Source: Labilithrix sp. (GTDB taxonomy: Bacteria; Myxococcota_A; Polyangia; Polyangiales; Polyangiaceae). Taken from it: 64,000 nucleotides of DNA. Position 1 is the stretch's first letter. Each line of letters begins with the position of its first letter. Below, piece after piece: positions 16,260-26,789 of this stretch. The stretch is from positions 186,001 through 250,000 of the forward strand of contig JAHBWE010000015.1 in assembly GCA_019637155.1 (NCBI GenBank). The letters are read 5' to 3'. Below the pieces are notes generated by a model that was not told the DNA's origin, made no database searches, and saw nothing but the letters and a program-made list of their open reading frames with translations. Made by a program: the position numbers and the translations under genes.

Positions 16260-18218
16260 GTGAAGGAAGCTACACGCGACGAGCTCCGCAAGGCGCTGCT
16301 CTTCGCAGCGGCAGTCGCGTCGCTCGTCTTTGTCGCGCTCGCGTATCGCCCGGCGCTCGAGGCTCCCTTCGTCTGGGACGATCACGTGCTCCTCGACGGT
16401 GCGGCCTCGTATCGCCGTGCGCCGTTGCTCGATCTGCTGACCGAACCATTCTGGCCCGAAGGATCGCTCACGGACGCGCGACCACGGTACTACCGGCCGC
16501 TGGTCCTCTTGTCGTACCGCTTCGACCTCGCGCTCGGCGGCGCGCCGGACCAGTTTCACTTCACGAACGTTCTGCTTCATCTCGCGACGTGCACGCTCTT
16601 CGCGGTGTGCGCGCGTCGCCTCGGCGCATCGTGGGAAGCCGCCGTGCTCGCGGCGCCCACGTGGGGCGTGATGCCGAGGCTCACCGAAGCCGTCGCGTGG
16701 GTCTCGGGACGGGCCGACGTGCTGGCCTGCTGTTTCGGGCTCGGCGCGCTCGCGGTGTGGCCGGCGGCGCGAAGTGACGCTGAGCCCAGGCGCACGTTGA
16801 TCGGTACATGGGTGCGCGCGGTGCTCGCCGGCGCGCTCGTCTTCGCGTCGTGCCTAAGCAAGGAAGTCGGTCTCGCCTTCGCGCTCGTCGTCGCGATTCT
16901 CGCCGGGCGGCGCGACGCGCGTCGCGCGGGCCTGTGCCTTGGTCTTCCTGTCCTCGGCTACGCGGCGTTGCGGACCATTGCGCTCGCCGGCCCCTCATCG
17001 GCCTCGCGAGACCTCGGGGCGGGCACGCGTCTTGGCACCGTCTTCGAAGCGGTAGCGCGCTACGCCGAGATGATCCTCGATCCCTTTCGTTCGCGCACGA
17101 GCATCGGGCTCGTCGGAGAGGTTGATACCGTTCGTGCTGCCGTCGGCGGAACGCTAGCCGCGTTGGCGCTAGTGATCGCCGCGGTGTTCGTGCGACGCGC
17201 GCACGCGAAGGGTTCGACATCGAGACAGGGCATGCAGGTCGGCCTCGTCCTCGCGGCGACCTCCCTCGGTCCCGTCCTTCACGTCGTACCGCTCGCACTC
17301 GCCGGATCCGTCGCGGCCGATCGCCTCCTCTACGTGCCGCTCGCCGGCATCATGCTCGCGATCGCGTGCGCACCCTTGCCACGTCCGCGCGTCTTCGCCG
17401 CCGCGGCGCTCGCCGGAACGCTCCTCCTTGGCGCGACGACCACCGCACGCGCGAACGACTACACGGAGGAGCTCCGTTTCTGGATCGTCGCCGCCGAACA
17501 AGCCCACCCGCACAACACGATGCCGAGGATGGCGCTCGCAGGAGTGCTGCTCGGACGTAGAGAGCCCGAGCTCGCCTGCCGCCTCTATGATCGGTCCCTC
17601 GAGACGCTCGCGCAATCGCGCGCTGCGCCGTCCGCCGAGCGACGGGCGAGAGAGAACCGAGCGGTGTGTGCGGTGAGGCTCGGCCGGTACGAGGAGGCGC
17701 TTGCCCTCACCGAGGCGCTCGCGAGATCGCATCCCGAGAGCGCGCGCATTCAGCTCGCGGTTGCGTTTGCGCATCTCCACCTCCGCGCCTTCGACGCAGC
17801 GGCGTCGTCGTTCGCGCGGGCCGCGGCGCTCGATCCAGCGCTCACCGCACGGATTGGCGTCCCCGCGGAGCGGCTGCGACGTATACAAGCGGCCGATCGC
17901 TTCTTCGAAGACCTTGAGGCTCGGAAGAATGAGCCGGTGAGGTATGCGAAGCACCTCGCCGACCTCGGCCGCCTGCCGGAGGCATGCGACGCGTTCCTCG
18001 CGGTCGCAACGAACCGGCGGGCGGCCCCCGACGCGCGCTACGACGCAACCGCGTTCCTCTTGCTGCACGGATCGCTCGAGGCCGCCGAGCTCGCGACGGC
18101 GGCGTTCCCGCCAGGACCAGACTGGGACGACGATCTCCGCCCCGTCCTTCCCCGCCGCCGCGCGCACCGGCGCGCTCTCGAAGCGGTTCTCCCGCGGGTC
18201 GAAGCGCTCGCTCGCTAG
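16260..18218 (+). CDS. TMTC-like GT-C glycosyltransferase with C-terminal TPRs
   Basis: The 652-residue protein has about ten membrane segments in residues 10-400 and a soluble TPR-type tail (about 410-600, with repeats such as RENRAVCAVRLGRYEEALALTEALARSHPES). The first loop carries APFVWDDHVLL, with the acidic pair where GT-C enzymes place the catalytic Asp, and PRYYRPLVLLSY and FHFTNVLLHL, all features of the eukaryotic TMTC O-mannosyltransferases and bacterial homologues. The likely role is transfer of a lipid-linked sugar to exported proteins. It starts at GTG 16260 after GAGGGAAG. It precedes the PilR-like gene by 22 bases, linking it to the pilus locus. Confidence 0.75.
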   Translation: MKEATRDELRKALLFAAAVASLVFVALAYRPALEAPFVWDDHVLLDGAASYRRAPLLDLLTEPFWPEGSLTDARPRYYRPLVLLSYRFDLALGGAPDQFHFTNVLLHLATCTLFAVCARRLGASWEAAVLAAPTWGVMPRLTEAVAWVSGRADVLACCFGLGALAVWPAARSDAEPRRTLIGTWVRAVLAGALVFASCLSKEVGLAFALVVAILAGRRDARRAGLCLGLPVLGYAALRTIALAGPSSASRDLGAGTRLGTVFEAVARYAEMILDPFRSRTSIGLVGEVDTVRAAVGGTLAALALVIAAVFVRRAHAKGSTSRQGMQVGLVLAATSLGPVLHVVPLALAGSVAADRLLYVPLAGIMLAIACAPLPRPRVFAAAALAGTLLLGATTTARANDYTEELRFWIVAAEQAHPHNTMPRMALAGVLLGRREPELACRLYDRSLETLAQSRAAPSAERRARENRAVCAVRLGRYEEALALTEALARSHPESARIQLAVAFAHLHLRAFDAAASSFARAAALDPALTARIGVPAERLRRIQAADRFFEDLEARKNEPVRYAKHLADLGRLPEACDAFLAVATNRRAAPDARYDATAFLLLHGSLEAAELATAAFPPGPDWDDDLRPVLPRRRAHRRALEAVLPRVEALAR

Positions 18219-18240
18219 CGTCCTGCTATGCTGCCCGCGA

Positions 18241-19662
<1,422 letters not shown>

Positions 19663-19789
19663 GCCGCTTTTCGTCGCTCGACCAGGCGCGTTTCGTCGGC
19701 GCACACTCGCAGCACGTGTAGTTGCCCGCTGAAACGTGCTCGAACCGAAGCCGCCGTTGTAGTCTTCGATGAGCGAAGAGGGAGAGTCG

Positions 19790-20377
19790 ATGATGGAACG
19801 GTCAATGCTTCACTGGACGCCCGTGACGATCCGTCAACGAGGTCTTTGCTCGCGTACTCGCGGCTTCACGCTCGTCGAGCTCGCCATCGTCGTCGCGATT
19901 GTTGGTGTCCTCGCCGTGCTCGCGATCGTCGGTTACCGCAGGTACATGCTCAACGCGAAGGTGAGCGAAGGCCAGTCGATGCTCGGCGGGATCAAGGTCG
20001 CGCAGGAGAGTCATCGCGCCGAGGTCGGCATCTACGCGAAGATCGGCACCACCAACTGGTGTCCAGAGAACGGCGGCGTCGGCAATCGCAAAGTCGGCTG
20101 GAATCCGGCGTGCAACGGCGGAGACGCCCCCTGGTCGCTCCTTCCCGTCCACGCCGAGAACGCGGTCTCCTTTCAGTACATGACAACAGGCGGCGGCTCC
20201 GGGTTCACCGAACCAACCGACGGGGATTGGGGGTGGGTGACGTGGGGAACCCCCGACACGACGAAACCATGGTACTGGGCCACCGCGAAATGCGATCTCG
20301 ACCCCGGTGGCGACTTCACGATGCTCGTCGGGTCATCGCTCGATAATCGGATCTTCGTGCACAACGCCGGCGAGTAG
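19790..20377 (+). CDS. Type IV pilin-like protein A
   Basis: A basic leader ends in SRTRG and is followed by FTLVELAIVVAIVGVLAVLA, the class III signal with the conserved Glu at mature position 5. The C-terminal domain of about 140 residues has three cysteines (NWCPENG, NPACNG, AKCDLD) and many Trp. Several starts are possible. ATG 19790 follows a GGGAGAG sequence, giving a 25-residue leader, while 19769 is longer. Unlike the other pilins here it has no GDLxGDG motif. It lies directly upstream of a GT-C protein, starting 6 bases after this stop. A minor or pseudopilin role in the pilus is likely. Confidence 0.85.
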   Translation: MMERSMLHWTPVTIRQRGLCSRTRGFTLVELAIVVAIVGVLAVLAIVGYRRYMLNAKVSEGQSMLGGIKVAQESHRAEVGIYAKIGTTNWCPENGGVGNRKVGWNPACNGGDAPWSLLPVHAENAVSFQYMTTGGGSGFTEPTDGDWGWVTWGTPDTTKPWYWATAKCDLDPGGDFTMLVGSSLDNRIFVHNAGE

Positions 20378-20382
20378 TCGCT

Positions 20383-22146
20383 CTGCTCCTCAGGCGCCTG
20401 GCACAGGCCGCCGTCCCGCTCGCGAGCGGCGTCGCCTACACGCTGACCGCGACACGCGAGATACTAGGAGGCGACACCGGCGAGCTCGCGTCCGCTGGCG
20501 TCTCCGCGGCCGTTCCTCATCCGCCCGGATATCCCCTCTTCGTCCTCTGGTGTCAGGCATGGAGGTGGTTGCCGGCGGCTTCGCCAGCCCACCGCGTCGC
20601 GCTCGCGACAGCGATCGCCGGCGCGCTCGCCATCGACGCGCTAGTGCGAGCTTGCCGCGCGTGGGGTGCGACGCCGATCGCATCCGCGATCGGCGCCGCG
20701 ATCTTCGCGGTTTCGCCGCTCATGTGGCGCCTCTCGACCGAGCCCGAGGTGTTCGCGCTCAACGTGCTCATCGTGCTCACGCTCGTGCGTATCGCGGGCC
20801 CCACCACGCTCTCGCCCATGGGAGAACTTCGGCGCGCATGGCTACTAGCACTCCTCGCCGGCCTCGGCATCGCGAACCACCACACTTGCGTGCTCATTGC
20901 TCCGCTTGGGCTCTTCAGTTGGAGGCGCGCCGTTCGCGCGGCTCCGCGTCCACTGCTCGCGGTCGCGGGGAGCCTCGGCGCGCTCACGATAGGCCTTACG
21001 CCGTATCTCTTCCTGATCGTTCGCTCTCGGTCGATGCCGGTCGGGAGCAACTGCGACTGGGGCGATACCTCGACACTCTCGGGCCTTCTCCATCATTTCC
21101 TGCGCCGCGACTATGGCACTACAAGTCTCGCCTCCGGTGACGACCCACACGAGCCGTTTGGCCAGCTCGCGCTCCTAGGCCGGAGCTCGCTCGAATCGGG
21201 GATCGGTCCTCTCGCCGTCGTCGCCGCCCTCGCGGCCGCCGCCAAGCGCCGATTCTCCTGGGCGTTCGCGATGCTGGTCCTGTCGATCGCCCTCGCGGGA
21301 CCGCTCTTGATCCTGCGGTTCAATCTGCCGCCGCGCAACCTGATGGCCCTCGTCGTCGAGCGCTTCCATCTGCTTCCGCTCTCCCTCGCGTCGATCGTCG
21401 CCGCGCGCGGTATCGACGTCATCGCCTCTGGGCTTCAATCCGCCTCCTTCCGGAAGGGCGTCGTTGCCACGAGTATCGCTTCGATCGCGACACGTGGAGC
21501 GATCACGTTGTACGACGTGCTGGCGACGCACCGCCCCACTACCGAGAGCTACCTTCGCAACGTGCTCGCGATGCTGCCGGAGCGGAGCATCCTCCTCGCC
21601 AACGGCGACGATGTCGTCGGCGGCCTCGAGTACATGCAGTGCACGATGAGAGAGCGTCGCGACGTTGTCGTTGTAGCGCCGCGCCTTCTCCTCGCCGAGT
21701 GGTATGCGCGCCGAATCGAGGCCCAGCTCGGCCAGCCCGTCGAACACGGCGTCGTCCCACCCAGAGAGCGCGTCCCCGTGCTGAGTAGCCTACGGCTTGT
21801 CTCCCAGCTGCTGGAGACAGGGCGGCCCGTCTACGTCACGAGCTGGTTCGCGAGGGACCTGGATACGACTTTCCCGAGCTATCCCATCGGTCCGCTCATC
21901 CGACTAACGAGGACTCCCGCCGAGGTGCCGTCGCCCCACGAGCTGATGGAGAGGAACGAGGCCCTCTTCGCGAAGCTGACGTTGGATGCCACGCCCCCCG
22001 CGGCGCATACTTGGGCGGGCGCTCGCTACCAAGACTATGCGCGGCCATGGTTTGTCCTCTCGCAAGCACTTGCCACTGCGGATGACATGGAAGCATCCGG
22101 CCGCTGCCGCGCGCGGGGAGCTGCGCTGCTTCCGCGCGCCCGTTGA
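20383..22146 (+). CDS. DUF2723-type GT-C membrane protein with apparent CTG start
   Basis: This polytopic protein has the family signatures GDTGEL (around residue 30) and HPPGYPLF (around residue 46), followed by about ten membrane segments and a soluble C-terminal part. DUF2723 proteins are predicted GT-C-fold sugar or mannosyl transferases. The first in-frame ATG (20569) lies after both signatures and cannot be the true start. Between the in-frame TAA at 20344 and the motifs there is no ATG, GTG or TTG. CTG 20383 gives MLLRRLAQAAVPLASG and lies 6 bases after the pilin stop, so translational coupling is plausible. A sequencing error is an alternative. The length from CTG is 587 residues. Confidence 0.78.
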   Translation: MLLRRLAQAAVPLASGVAYTLTATREILGGDTGELASAGVSAAVPHPPGYPLFVLWCQAWRWLPAASPAHRVALATAIAGALAIDALVRACRAWGATPIASAIGAAIFAVSPLMWRLSTEPEVFALNVLIVLTLVRIAGPTTLSPMGELRRAWLLALLAGLGIANHHTCVLIAPLGLFSWRRAVRAAPRPLLAVAGSLGALTIGLTPYLFLIVRSRSMPVGSNCDWGDTSTLSGLLHHFLRRDYGTTSLASGDDPHEPFGQLALLGRSSLESGIGPLAVVAALAAAAKRRFSWAFAMLVLSIALAGPLLILRFNLPPRNLMALVVERFHLLPLSLASIVAARGIDVIASGLQSASFRKGVVATSIASIATRGAITLYDVLATHRPTTESYLRNVLAMLPERSILLANGDDVVGGLEYMQCTMRERRDVVVVAPRLLLAEWYARRIEAQLGQPVEHGVVPPRERVPVLSSLRLVSQLLETGRPVYVTSWFARDLDTTFPSYPIGPLIRLTRTPAEVPSPHELMERNEALFAKLTLDATPPAAHTWAGARYQDYARPWFVLSQALATADDMEASGRCRARGAALLPRAR

Positions 22147-22238
22147 CGATCGACCAATTTTGTCCCTCCCGCACCCCAAAGTTGTCAGCGCCACCAGATT
22201 GACACTAGTATTCCCCCGCGATAGTAGCTTCTGGACCC

Positions 22239-22254
22239 TGGTACCCGCCTTGCT
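22239..22254 (+). promoter_or_regulatory. Sigma-54 (-24/-12) promoter of the major pilin gene
   Basis: TGGTACCCGCCTTGCT matches the consensus TGGCACG-N4-TTGCW closely. The invariant GG (22240-22241) and GC (22252-22253) have the required spacing. Transcription would start near 22265, leaving a leader of about 26 bases before ATG 22291. A PilR-type activator is encoded upstream at 18241. Confidence 0.85.
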
Positions 22255-22290
22255 TCAGAGGCGTACCGCCGTTCAAGCAAGGAGCGCTCG

Positions 22291-22890
22291 ATGGTCAGGA
22301 TTCGTAAGAGACTCAAGCAGGGATTCACACTCGTCGAGCTCATGATCGTCGTCGCGATCGTCGGTGTCTTGGCCGTGCTTGCCGTGTACGGCGTCCGCAA
22401 GTACATCGCGAACGCGAAGACGGCAGAGGCAAAGAACTCGCTCGGCCAGATCGGCAAGGATGCCGTGACCGCTTTCGAAGGCGAACGTATGGAGGCGACG
22501 GTCATCACCCCCGGCACTTCGACTGCAGTCATCCGCAAGACGTGCGGTACCGCCTCCAAGGCTGTCCCCGCGTCCGGTTCCATGGCCCTTCTTCAGGGCA
22601 AGAAGTATCAGTCCGCAAAGCTTGACTGGTCACCGGAAAACGACGTCAAGCTGAATAGGGGCTTTCCTTGCCTAAAGTTCGAGATGACGGCACCTCAATA
22701 CTACTCCTACATGTACAATGGCGGCGACGTAGCGGGCACTGACGAAGAGGGCAAGGCGATCTCCGCGACCGCGATCGGCGACTTGAGTGGCGATGGCGCT
22801 CTCTTCTCGACGTTCACTATGAACGGTAAGATTCAGGAAGGCCGGCTTACGATCGCGCCCTCGATCGACGAGGTATCTCCGGAGGAGTGA
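22291..22890 (+). CDS. pilA: Type IV major pilin, PilA-like
   Basis: The 199-residue pilin has a 10-11 residue basic leader (MVRIRKRLKQG) and then FTLVELMIVVAIVGVLAVLA, with Glu at mature position 5. The C-terminal domain has two cysteines (RKTCGTA, GFPCLKF) likely forming a disulfide, and ends with AIGDLSGDGALFSTFTMNG, a Ca-type loop shared with neighbouring pilins. A strong ribosome site AAGGAG lies 7 bases before the ATG. The gene has its own sigma-54 promoter and is followed by a strong intrinsic terminator, the pattern expected of a highly expressed major pilin. Being one of four pilin-like genes here, it is the best candidate for the main fibre subunit. Confidence 0.9.
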   Translation: MVRIRKRLKQGFTLVELMIVVAIVGVLAVLAVYGVRKYIANAKTAEAKNSLGQIGKDAVTAFEGERMEATVITPGTSTAVIRKTCGTASKAVPASGSMALLQGKKYQSAKLDWSPENDVKLNRGFPCLKFEMTAPQYYSYMYNGGDVAGTDEEGKAISATAIGDLSGDGALFSTFTMNGKIQEGRLTIAPSIDEVSPEE

Positions 22891-22931
22891 CCTTCACTCG
22901 CACGCATTTCCTGCTAGCTGTTAGGCTAGCT

Positions 22932-22966
22932 AGCGGCCCGGCTGTACCCAGTCGGGCCGCTTTTCG
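22932..22966 (+). terminator. Intrinsic terminator after pilA
   Basis: AGCGGCCCG at 22932-22940 pairs perfectly with CGGGCCGCT at 22953-22961 across a 12-base loop, followed by TTTTCGTTT. It lies 41 bases after the pilA stop. Confidence 0.9.
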
Positions 22967-23008
22967 TTTGTCGTCTCCCGCTCCGGTACTCCGTCCCCTG
23001 GGTTATCC

Positions 23009-26000
23009 GTGATTTCACCACTTCGCCGCGTCGTCCCCTTTCTCTTCTTCTCGGGCGCGTGTGCGCTCGTCTACCAGATCGCTTGGTTCCGTGAGCTGAG
23101 GCTCGTCTTCGGCGGAAGCACAGCCGCCTCGGGCGCTGTGCTGGCTGCCTTCATGGGTGGGCTCGGTGTCGGCGGGATCATGCTAGGCCGCCGGGCCGAC
23201 CGCTCACCGAACCCGTTTGCGTTCTACGCCAACCTCGAACTCTTCATCGCTGTGACGGCCGGGCTGAGCCCCCTCCTCGTCGTGCTCGCTCGCGCGGTCT
23301 ATCTCGGCATCGGCGGCGCCGCGACACTCGGAACGGTGGGTGCTACGGCGCTGCGGTTGGTGCTCACCGCGCTCGTCCTCGGGCCATCCACAATCGCGAT
23401 GGGCGGAACGATGCCAGCGGCCGCGCGCGCGGTCGAACGCTGGGACGACGTCGGCCGCTCGCGGGTCGGACTCCTGTACGGCGTGAATACGATCGGGGCC
23501 GTCGCGGGCACGCTGCTCGCGAACTTCCTCGCGATCGAGCTGTTCGGAACGCGGATGACGCTCTGGCTCGCTTGTCTCGTCAACGCGCTCGTCGGCGTCA
23601 TTGCGCGATCGGTCGCGCGACGGATGGCGGGGGACGCGGCGGCGGAGGCTAGCGCGGACACGAACGCCTCGGAAACCAACGTCGCAGAGGTTCCCACTTG
23701 GTTTCCGCCGGCCGCGGCAGCCATCGCCGGCCTCTCCTTCATGCTGATGGAGCTTGTCTGGTACCGGATGCTCGCGCCGCTCCTAGGCGGTACCTCCTAC
23801 ACCTTCGGGCTCATTCTCGCAGTCGCGCTCGCCGGAATCGGCATCGGCGGCGCGCTCTACTCTCGCGTGACCCAGCGTGCCACGCTCGTCCTATTCGCGA
23901 CGACATGCGCGCTCGAAGCCCTCGCGATTGCGATCCCCTACGCTCTCGGCGATCGCATCGCCACACTCGCGCTCCTCCTCGGACCGCTCGCGCAGATTTC
24001 ATTCCTCGGCGCCGTCTCCGCATGGACGCTTGTCACCGTCGTCGTTGTCTTTCCAGCCGCGGTGGTATCGGGTTTCCAGTTCCCCGCCATCATCGGCCTC
24101 TACGGACGTGGCGCCCGTGACGTCGGCTCCGACGTCGGAAAGGCGTACGTTGCCAACACGGCGGGCGCGATGGTCGGCTCGCTAGCCGGCGGTCTGGGCC
24201 TCCTCCCGCTCCTCTCGGCTCCGGGCTGCTGGCGCGCCGTCATCATCGGCCTGAGCGCTGCGGCCCTGGTCAGCCTCGCGGTCGATCTTCGCATGCGCGC
24301 GCTCCACGCTCTCCCGCCATCCGTCACGGTCGGAGCCCTCGCGATCGCCGCGCTGGCGACCCTCGGCGCGACAGGACCGACACACTTCTGGCGTCACTCC
24401 GGCATCGGCGCCGGCCGCGCCATCAATTCCTCACGGATGAACCAGCATGACCTCCAGCCCTTCATCAGGCACTGGAACTGGGCGATCGCATGGGAAGCGG
24501 ATGGGGTCGAGAGCGCGGTCGCCCTGACCCGCGCGAACGGGTACGCCTTCATCGTCAACGGAAAGAGCGACGGACACGTCCACGCCGATCGCTCGACGCA
24601 GGTCATGAGCGGCCTGCTCGCTACGCTCCTCCACGAGGACCCGCGCCGAATGCTCGTCGTGGGGCTCGGCACGGGGAGCACGGCGGGGTGGCTCGGCGCG
24701 ATCCCGTCGGTCGAGCGCGTCGATGTCGTGGAGCTGGAGCCGGCGATCGTACGCGTGGCGCGGGATTGCGCGGCCGTCAACCAGTCTGTGGTGACCAACC
24801 CGAAGGTCCACATCACGATCGGCGACGCGCGCGAGGCGCTCCTCACGACGCGTGAGCGCTACGATGTCATCTTCTCGGAGCCTTCAAATCCCTATCGTGC
24901 TGGCATCTCGAGCCTCTTCACCTCTGATTTCTACCGCGCAGTCTCCGGTCGCCTTAACGACGGCGGTCTATTCGTGCAATGGATGCAGACGTACGACGTC
25001 CAGCCGTTCGCCGTAGCGACTGCGATGATGACCCTGCGCTCGGTCTTTCCGGCCGTAAGCGTGTGGCAGACGGAGTCCGGGGACATTCTGCTCATTGGGG
25101 AGCGTGAAGCGCGCCCACTCGATATGGATCGGGTCCGTCAGCGTGTGAGCCAGGAGCCCGTCGCGACGGCCCTCGCGGCCACGTGGGGCACGACAACGGC
25201 GGAAGGCGTACTCGCCCACTACGTGGCCGCACCGGCCCTGATCGACCGCGTCGCCGAGGCGGGACTCGGCGTCGTGAATACAGACGACCAGAACGCGCTC
25301 GAGTTCGCCTTCGCGCGAAACCTCGGTCGGAACAACCAGATCGGACACGAGGTCCAGCGTGTCGCCTTCCTGCTTGGACTTGGAACTCCACAGATCGTTG
25401 GCGCGTACGATCGCGAGCTCGTGATCGAGGAGCGTCTGTGGAACCAGGCCACGACCAACCATCCGCTGGACCCGCTCGCGCCCCCCTCCGCCTCGGTAGC
25501 GGCGACCAGCGATCTCATCGTGAGATTCATGTCGTCAGGCCATCCGCAGGCCCTCGCGCGATGGCGGCGGCTCGGCCGCCCTCCCCGGACGTACATGGAG
25601 CGCCTGTACGTCGCCAGCACGATGGCGGACGAAGGAGATGATGCGTTTCCCGGCTTCGTGACCGCTGAGGTCAAGCCCGCGATCGACCGCGAGCTCCTGA
25701 ACGGACTCTGGCTGGTCAAGAAGAAGCGCACCGACGATGCCGCTACCGTCCTAGGTCGTGCCTTCACTCTCGCACGCACCGAGCCCTGGTTCCCGACCGA
25801 CACGATGATGCGAGCGCTCAACGAGGCCTTCGCGATTGGTCGCGAGTCCCCCGAGTTGGCAAAAACGCTCGCATCGTCCCTGAGCGAGCCGTTCGCAGTC
25901 TCGATCTTCGAGGCGTTGCGGGTCCAGGTTTATCTCAGGCTCCTCCGTGCGACCGGCGACTTCAGGCACTGTGTCCAGGGTATCGACCGTTGGTCTCCGC

Positions 26001-26227
26001 TTCCCTTCGAACGTCCCATCATCGATGTCCGCATTGCCTGCCTGGAAGGGGCCGGCGATCCGCGCAAGGCGCAGGCCGAAGAGGATCTCCGCGAGCTCCT
26101 CATGCACACGACAGCGTTCGGCGCCGCGATCCTGCCAGTGCCCGTGAAGGTGCCGCCAGCGCCGGGGGCGACTCCCGACACGGATCAGGCGGACGCCGCC
26201 GTTCCACCCGACGCCGCCGCGCCGTGA
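23009..26227 (+). CDS. Membrane-embedded spermidine-synthase-like protein with long C-terminal region
   Basis: The 1072-residue protein begins with about 13 membrane segments in a transporter-like arrangement (FFSGACALVYQIAWFRELRLVFGG is typical of the family). From about residue 500 to 720 comes a SAM-binding-like aminopropyltransferase fold: LVVGLGTGSTAGWLG, VDVVELEPAIVRVA, and GDAREALLTT. The usual SpeE loop after the GD motif reads IFSEPSNPYRAG here, so polyamine synthesis is doubtful. The last 340 residues are helical and of unknown type. Such fused proteins are common in myxobacteria and Planctomycetes, and their substrate is unknown. The start GTG 23009 gives the conserved N-terminus. 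Pilin-like genes flank it on both sides. Confidence 0.8.
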   Translation: MISPLRRVVPFLFFSGACALVYQIAWFRELRLVFGGSTAASGAVLAAFMGGLGVGGIMLGRRADRSPNPFAFYANLELFIAVTAGLSPLLVVLARAVYLGIGGAATLGTVGATALRLVLTALVLGPSTIAMGGTMPAAARAVERWDDVGRSRVGLLYGVNTIGAVAGTLLANFLAIELFGTRMTLWLACLVNALVGVIARSVARRMAGDAAAEASADTNASETNVAEVPTWFPPAAAAIAGLSFMLMELVWYRMLAPLLGGTSYTFGLILAVALAGIGIGGALYSRVTQRATLVLFATTCALEALAIAIPYALGDRIATLALLLGPLAQISFLGAVSAWTLVTVVVVFPAAVVSGFQFPAIIGLYGRGARDVGSDVGKAYVANTAGAMVGSLAGGLGLLPLLSAPGCWRAVIIGLSAAALVSLAVDLRMRALHALPPSVTVGALAIAALATLGATGPTHFWRHSGIGAGRAINSSRMNQHDLQPFIRHWNWAIAWEADGVESAVALTRANGYAFIVNGKSDGHVHADRSTQVMSGLLATLLHEDPRRMLVVGLGTGSTAGWLGAIPSVERVDVVELEPAIVRVARDCAAVNQSVVTNPKVHITIGDAREALLTTRERYDVIFSEPSNPYRAGISSLFTSDFYRAVSGRLNDGGLFVQWMQTYDVQPFAVATAMMTLRSVFPAVSVWQTESGDILLIGEREARPLDMDRVRQRVSQEPVATALAATWGTTTAEGVLAHYVAAPALIDRVAEAGLGVVNTDDQNALEFAFARNLGRNNQIGHEVQRVAFLLGLGTPQIVGAYDRELVIEERLWNQATTNHPLDPLAPPSASVAATSDLIVRFMSSGHPQALARWRRLGRPPRTYMERLYVASTMADEGDDAFPGFVTAEVKPAIDRELLNGLWLVKKKRTDDAATVLGRAFTLARTEPWFPTDTMMRALNEAFAIGRESPELAKTLASSLSEPFAVSIFEALRVQVYLRLLRATGDFRHCVQGIDRWSPLPFERPIIDVRIACLEGAGDPRKAQAEEDLRELLMHTTAFGAAILPVPVKVPPAPGATPDTDQADAAVPPDAAAP

Positions 26228-26231
26228 TATC

Positions 26232-26786
26232 GTGACGGTCGTGACGAGGCAGCGCGGGTTTTCCGCGATCGAGCTGATGAATTTCTTCGCGCTCGCCGCG
26301 ATCCTCGCGGCGGTGGCGATGTATGGCGTTGCCCGTTACGTCCGCCACGGCAAGACCACTGAGGCGCAGGAGTCCGTGAAGCGCCTCGCCAGCGAGACGG
26401 CGGAGTTCTACAACCGCTCCGACGCCAACCAGCCGAGCGGAGCGACGCCCAACGCGGTCCACGCGATGCGGCACTTTCCGCCGAGCTCGCGCGCACCCGT
26501 CCCGGAGGACCCGCTCAACGTCCGTGGGAAGCGCTACCAGAGCAACGCCTCCGACTGGGCCGTAAGCCCTTGGAAAGAGCTCAAGTTCTCCATCGTCCAG
26601 CCGCAGTGCTACCAGTACTCGTTCACCGCGACCGGGGCCGGCACGACGGCGCGGGCGCTCGTCGTGGCCGAGGGCGATCTCGACGGGGACGGGACGCGCT
26701 CGCACTACGGCCTCGCCGTCGTCCCCGACGAGACGCTCTCCGCGCAGGTCGCGAAGGAGATGGAACGCACCGATCCGGAGGAGTGA
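26232..26786 (+). CDS. Type IV pilin-like protein B
   Basis: A 9-residue leader MTVVTRQRG is followed by FSAIELMNFFALAAILAAVAMYGV, with Glu at mature position 5, so PilD-type cleavage is expected. Asn and two Phe in the helix make it less typical than PilA. The C-terminal part contains AEGDLDGDGTRSHYGLAVV, the same Asp-rich loop as in the other two downstream pilins, and only one Cys (QPQCYQY). GTG 26232 lies 4 bases after the preceding stop, and a second GTG at 26241 is an alternative. The next pilin-like gene starts after 3 bases, so the group is an operon. Confidence 0.82.
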   Translation: MTVVTRQRGFSAIELMNFFALAAILAAVAMYGVARYVRHGKTTEAQESVKRLASETAEFYNRSDANQPSGATPNAVHAMRHFPPSSRAPVPEDPLNVRGKRYQSNASDWAVSPWKELKFSIVQPQCYQYSFTATGAGTTARALVVAEGDLDGDGTRSHYGLAVVPDETLSAQVAKEMERTDPEE

Positions 26787-26789
26787 GCG

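Noticed and set aside
19715..19735. Possible -24/-12 promoter before the pilin at 19790 (CAGCACG...TTGC)
   Set aside because: The spacing between the two elements is one base too long and the -24 GG is missing. Sigma-54 sites need exact spacing.
20569..22146. DUF2723 gene starting at the first ATG (20569)
   Set aside because: This start removes the conserved GDTGEL and HPPGYPLF motifs, which are encoded in frame directly upstream.
23009..26227. Spermidine synthase (speE) as a specific call
   Set aside because: The active-site loop is changed and the protein is fused to a large membrane domain, so only a family-level name is justified.
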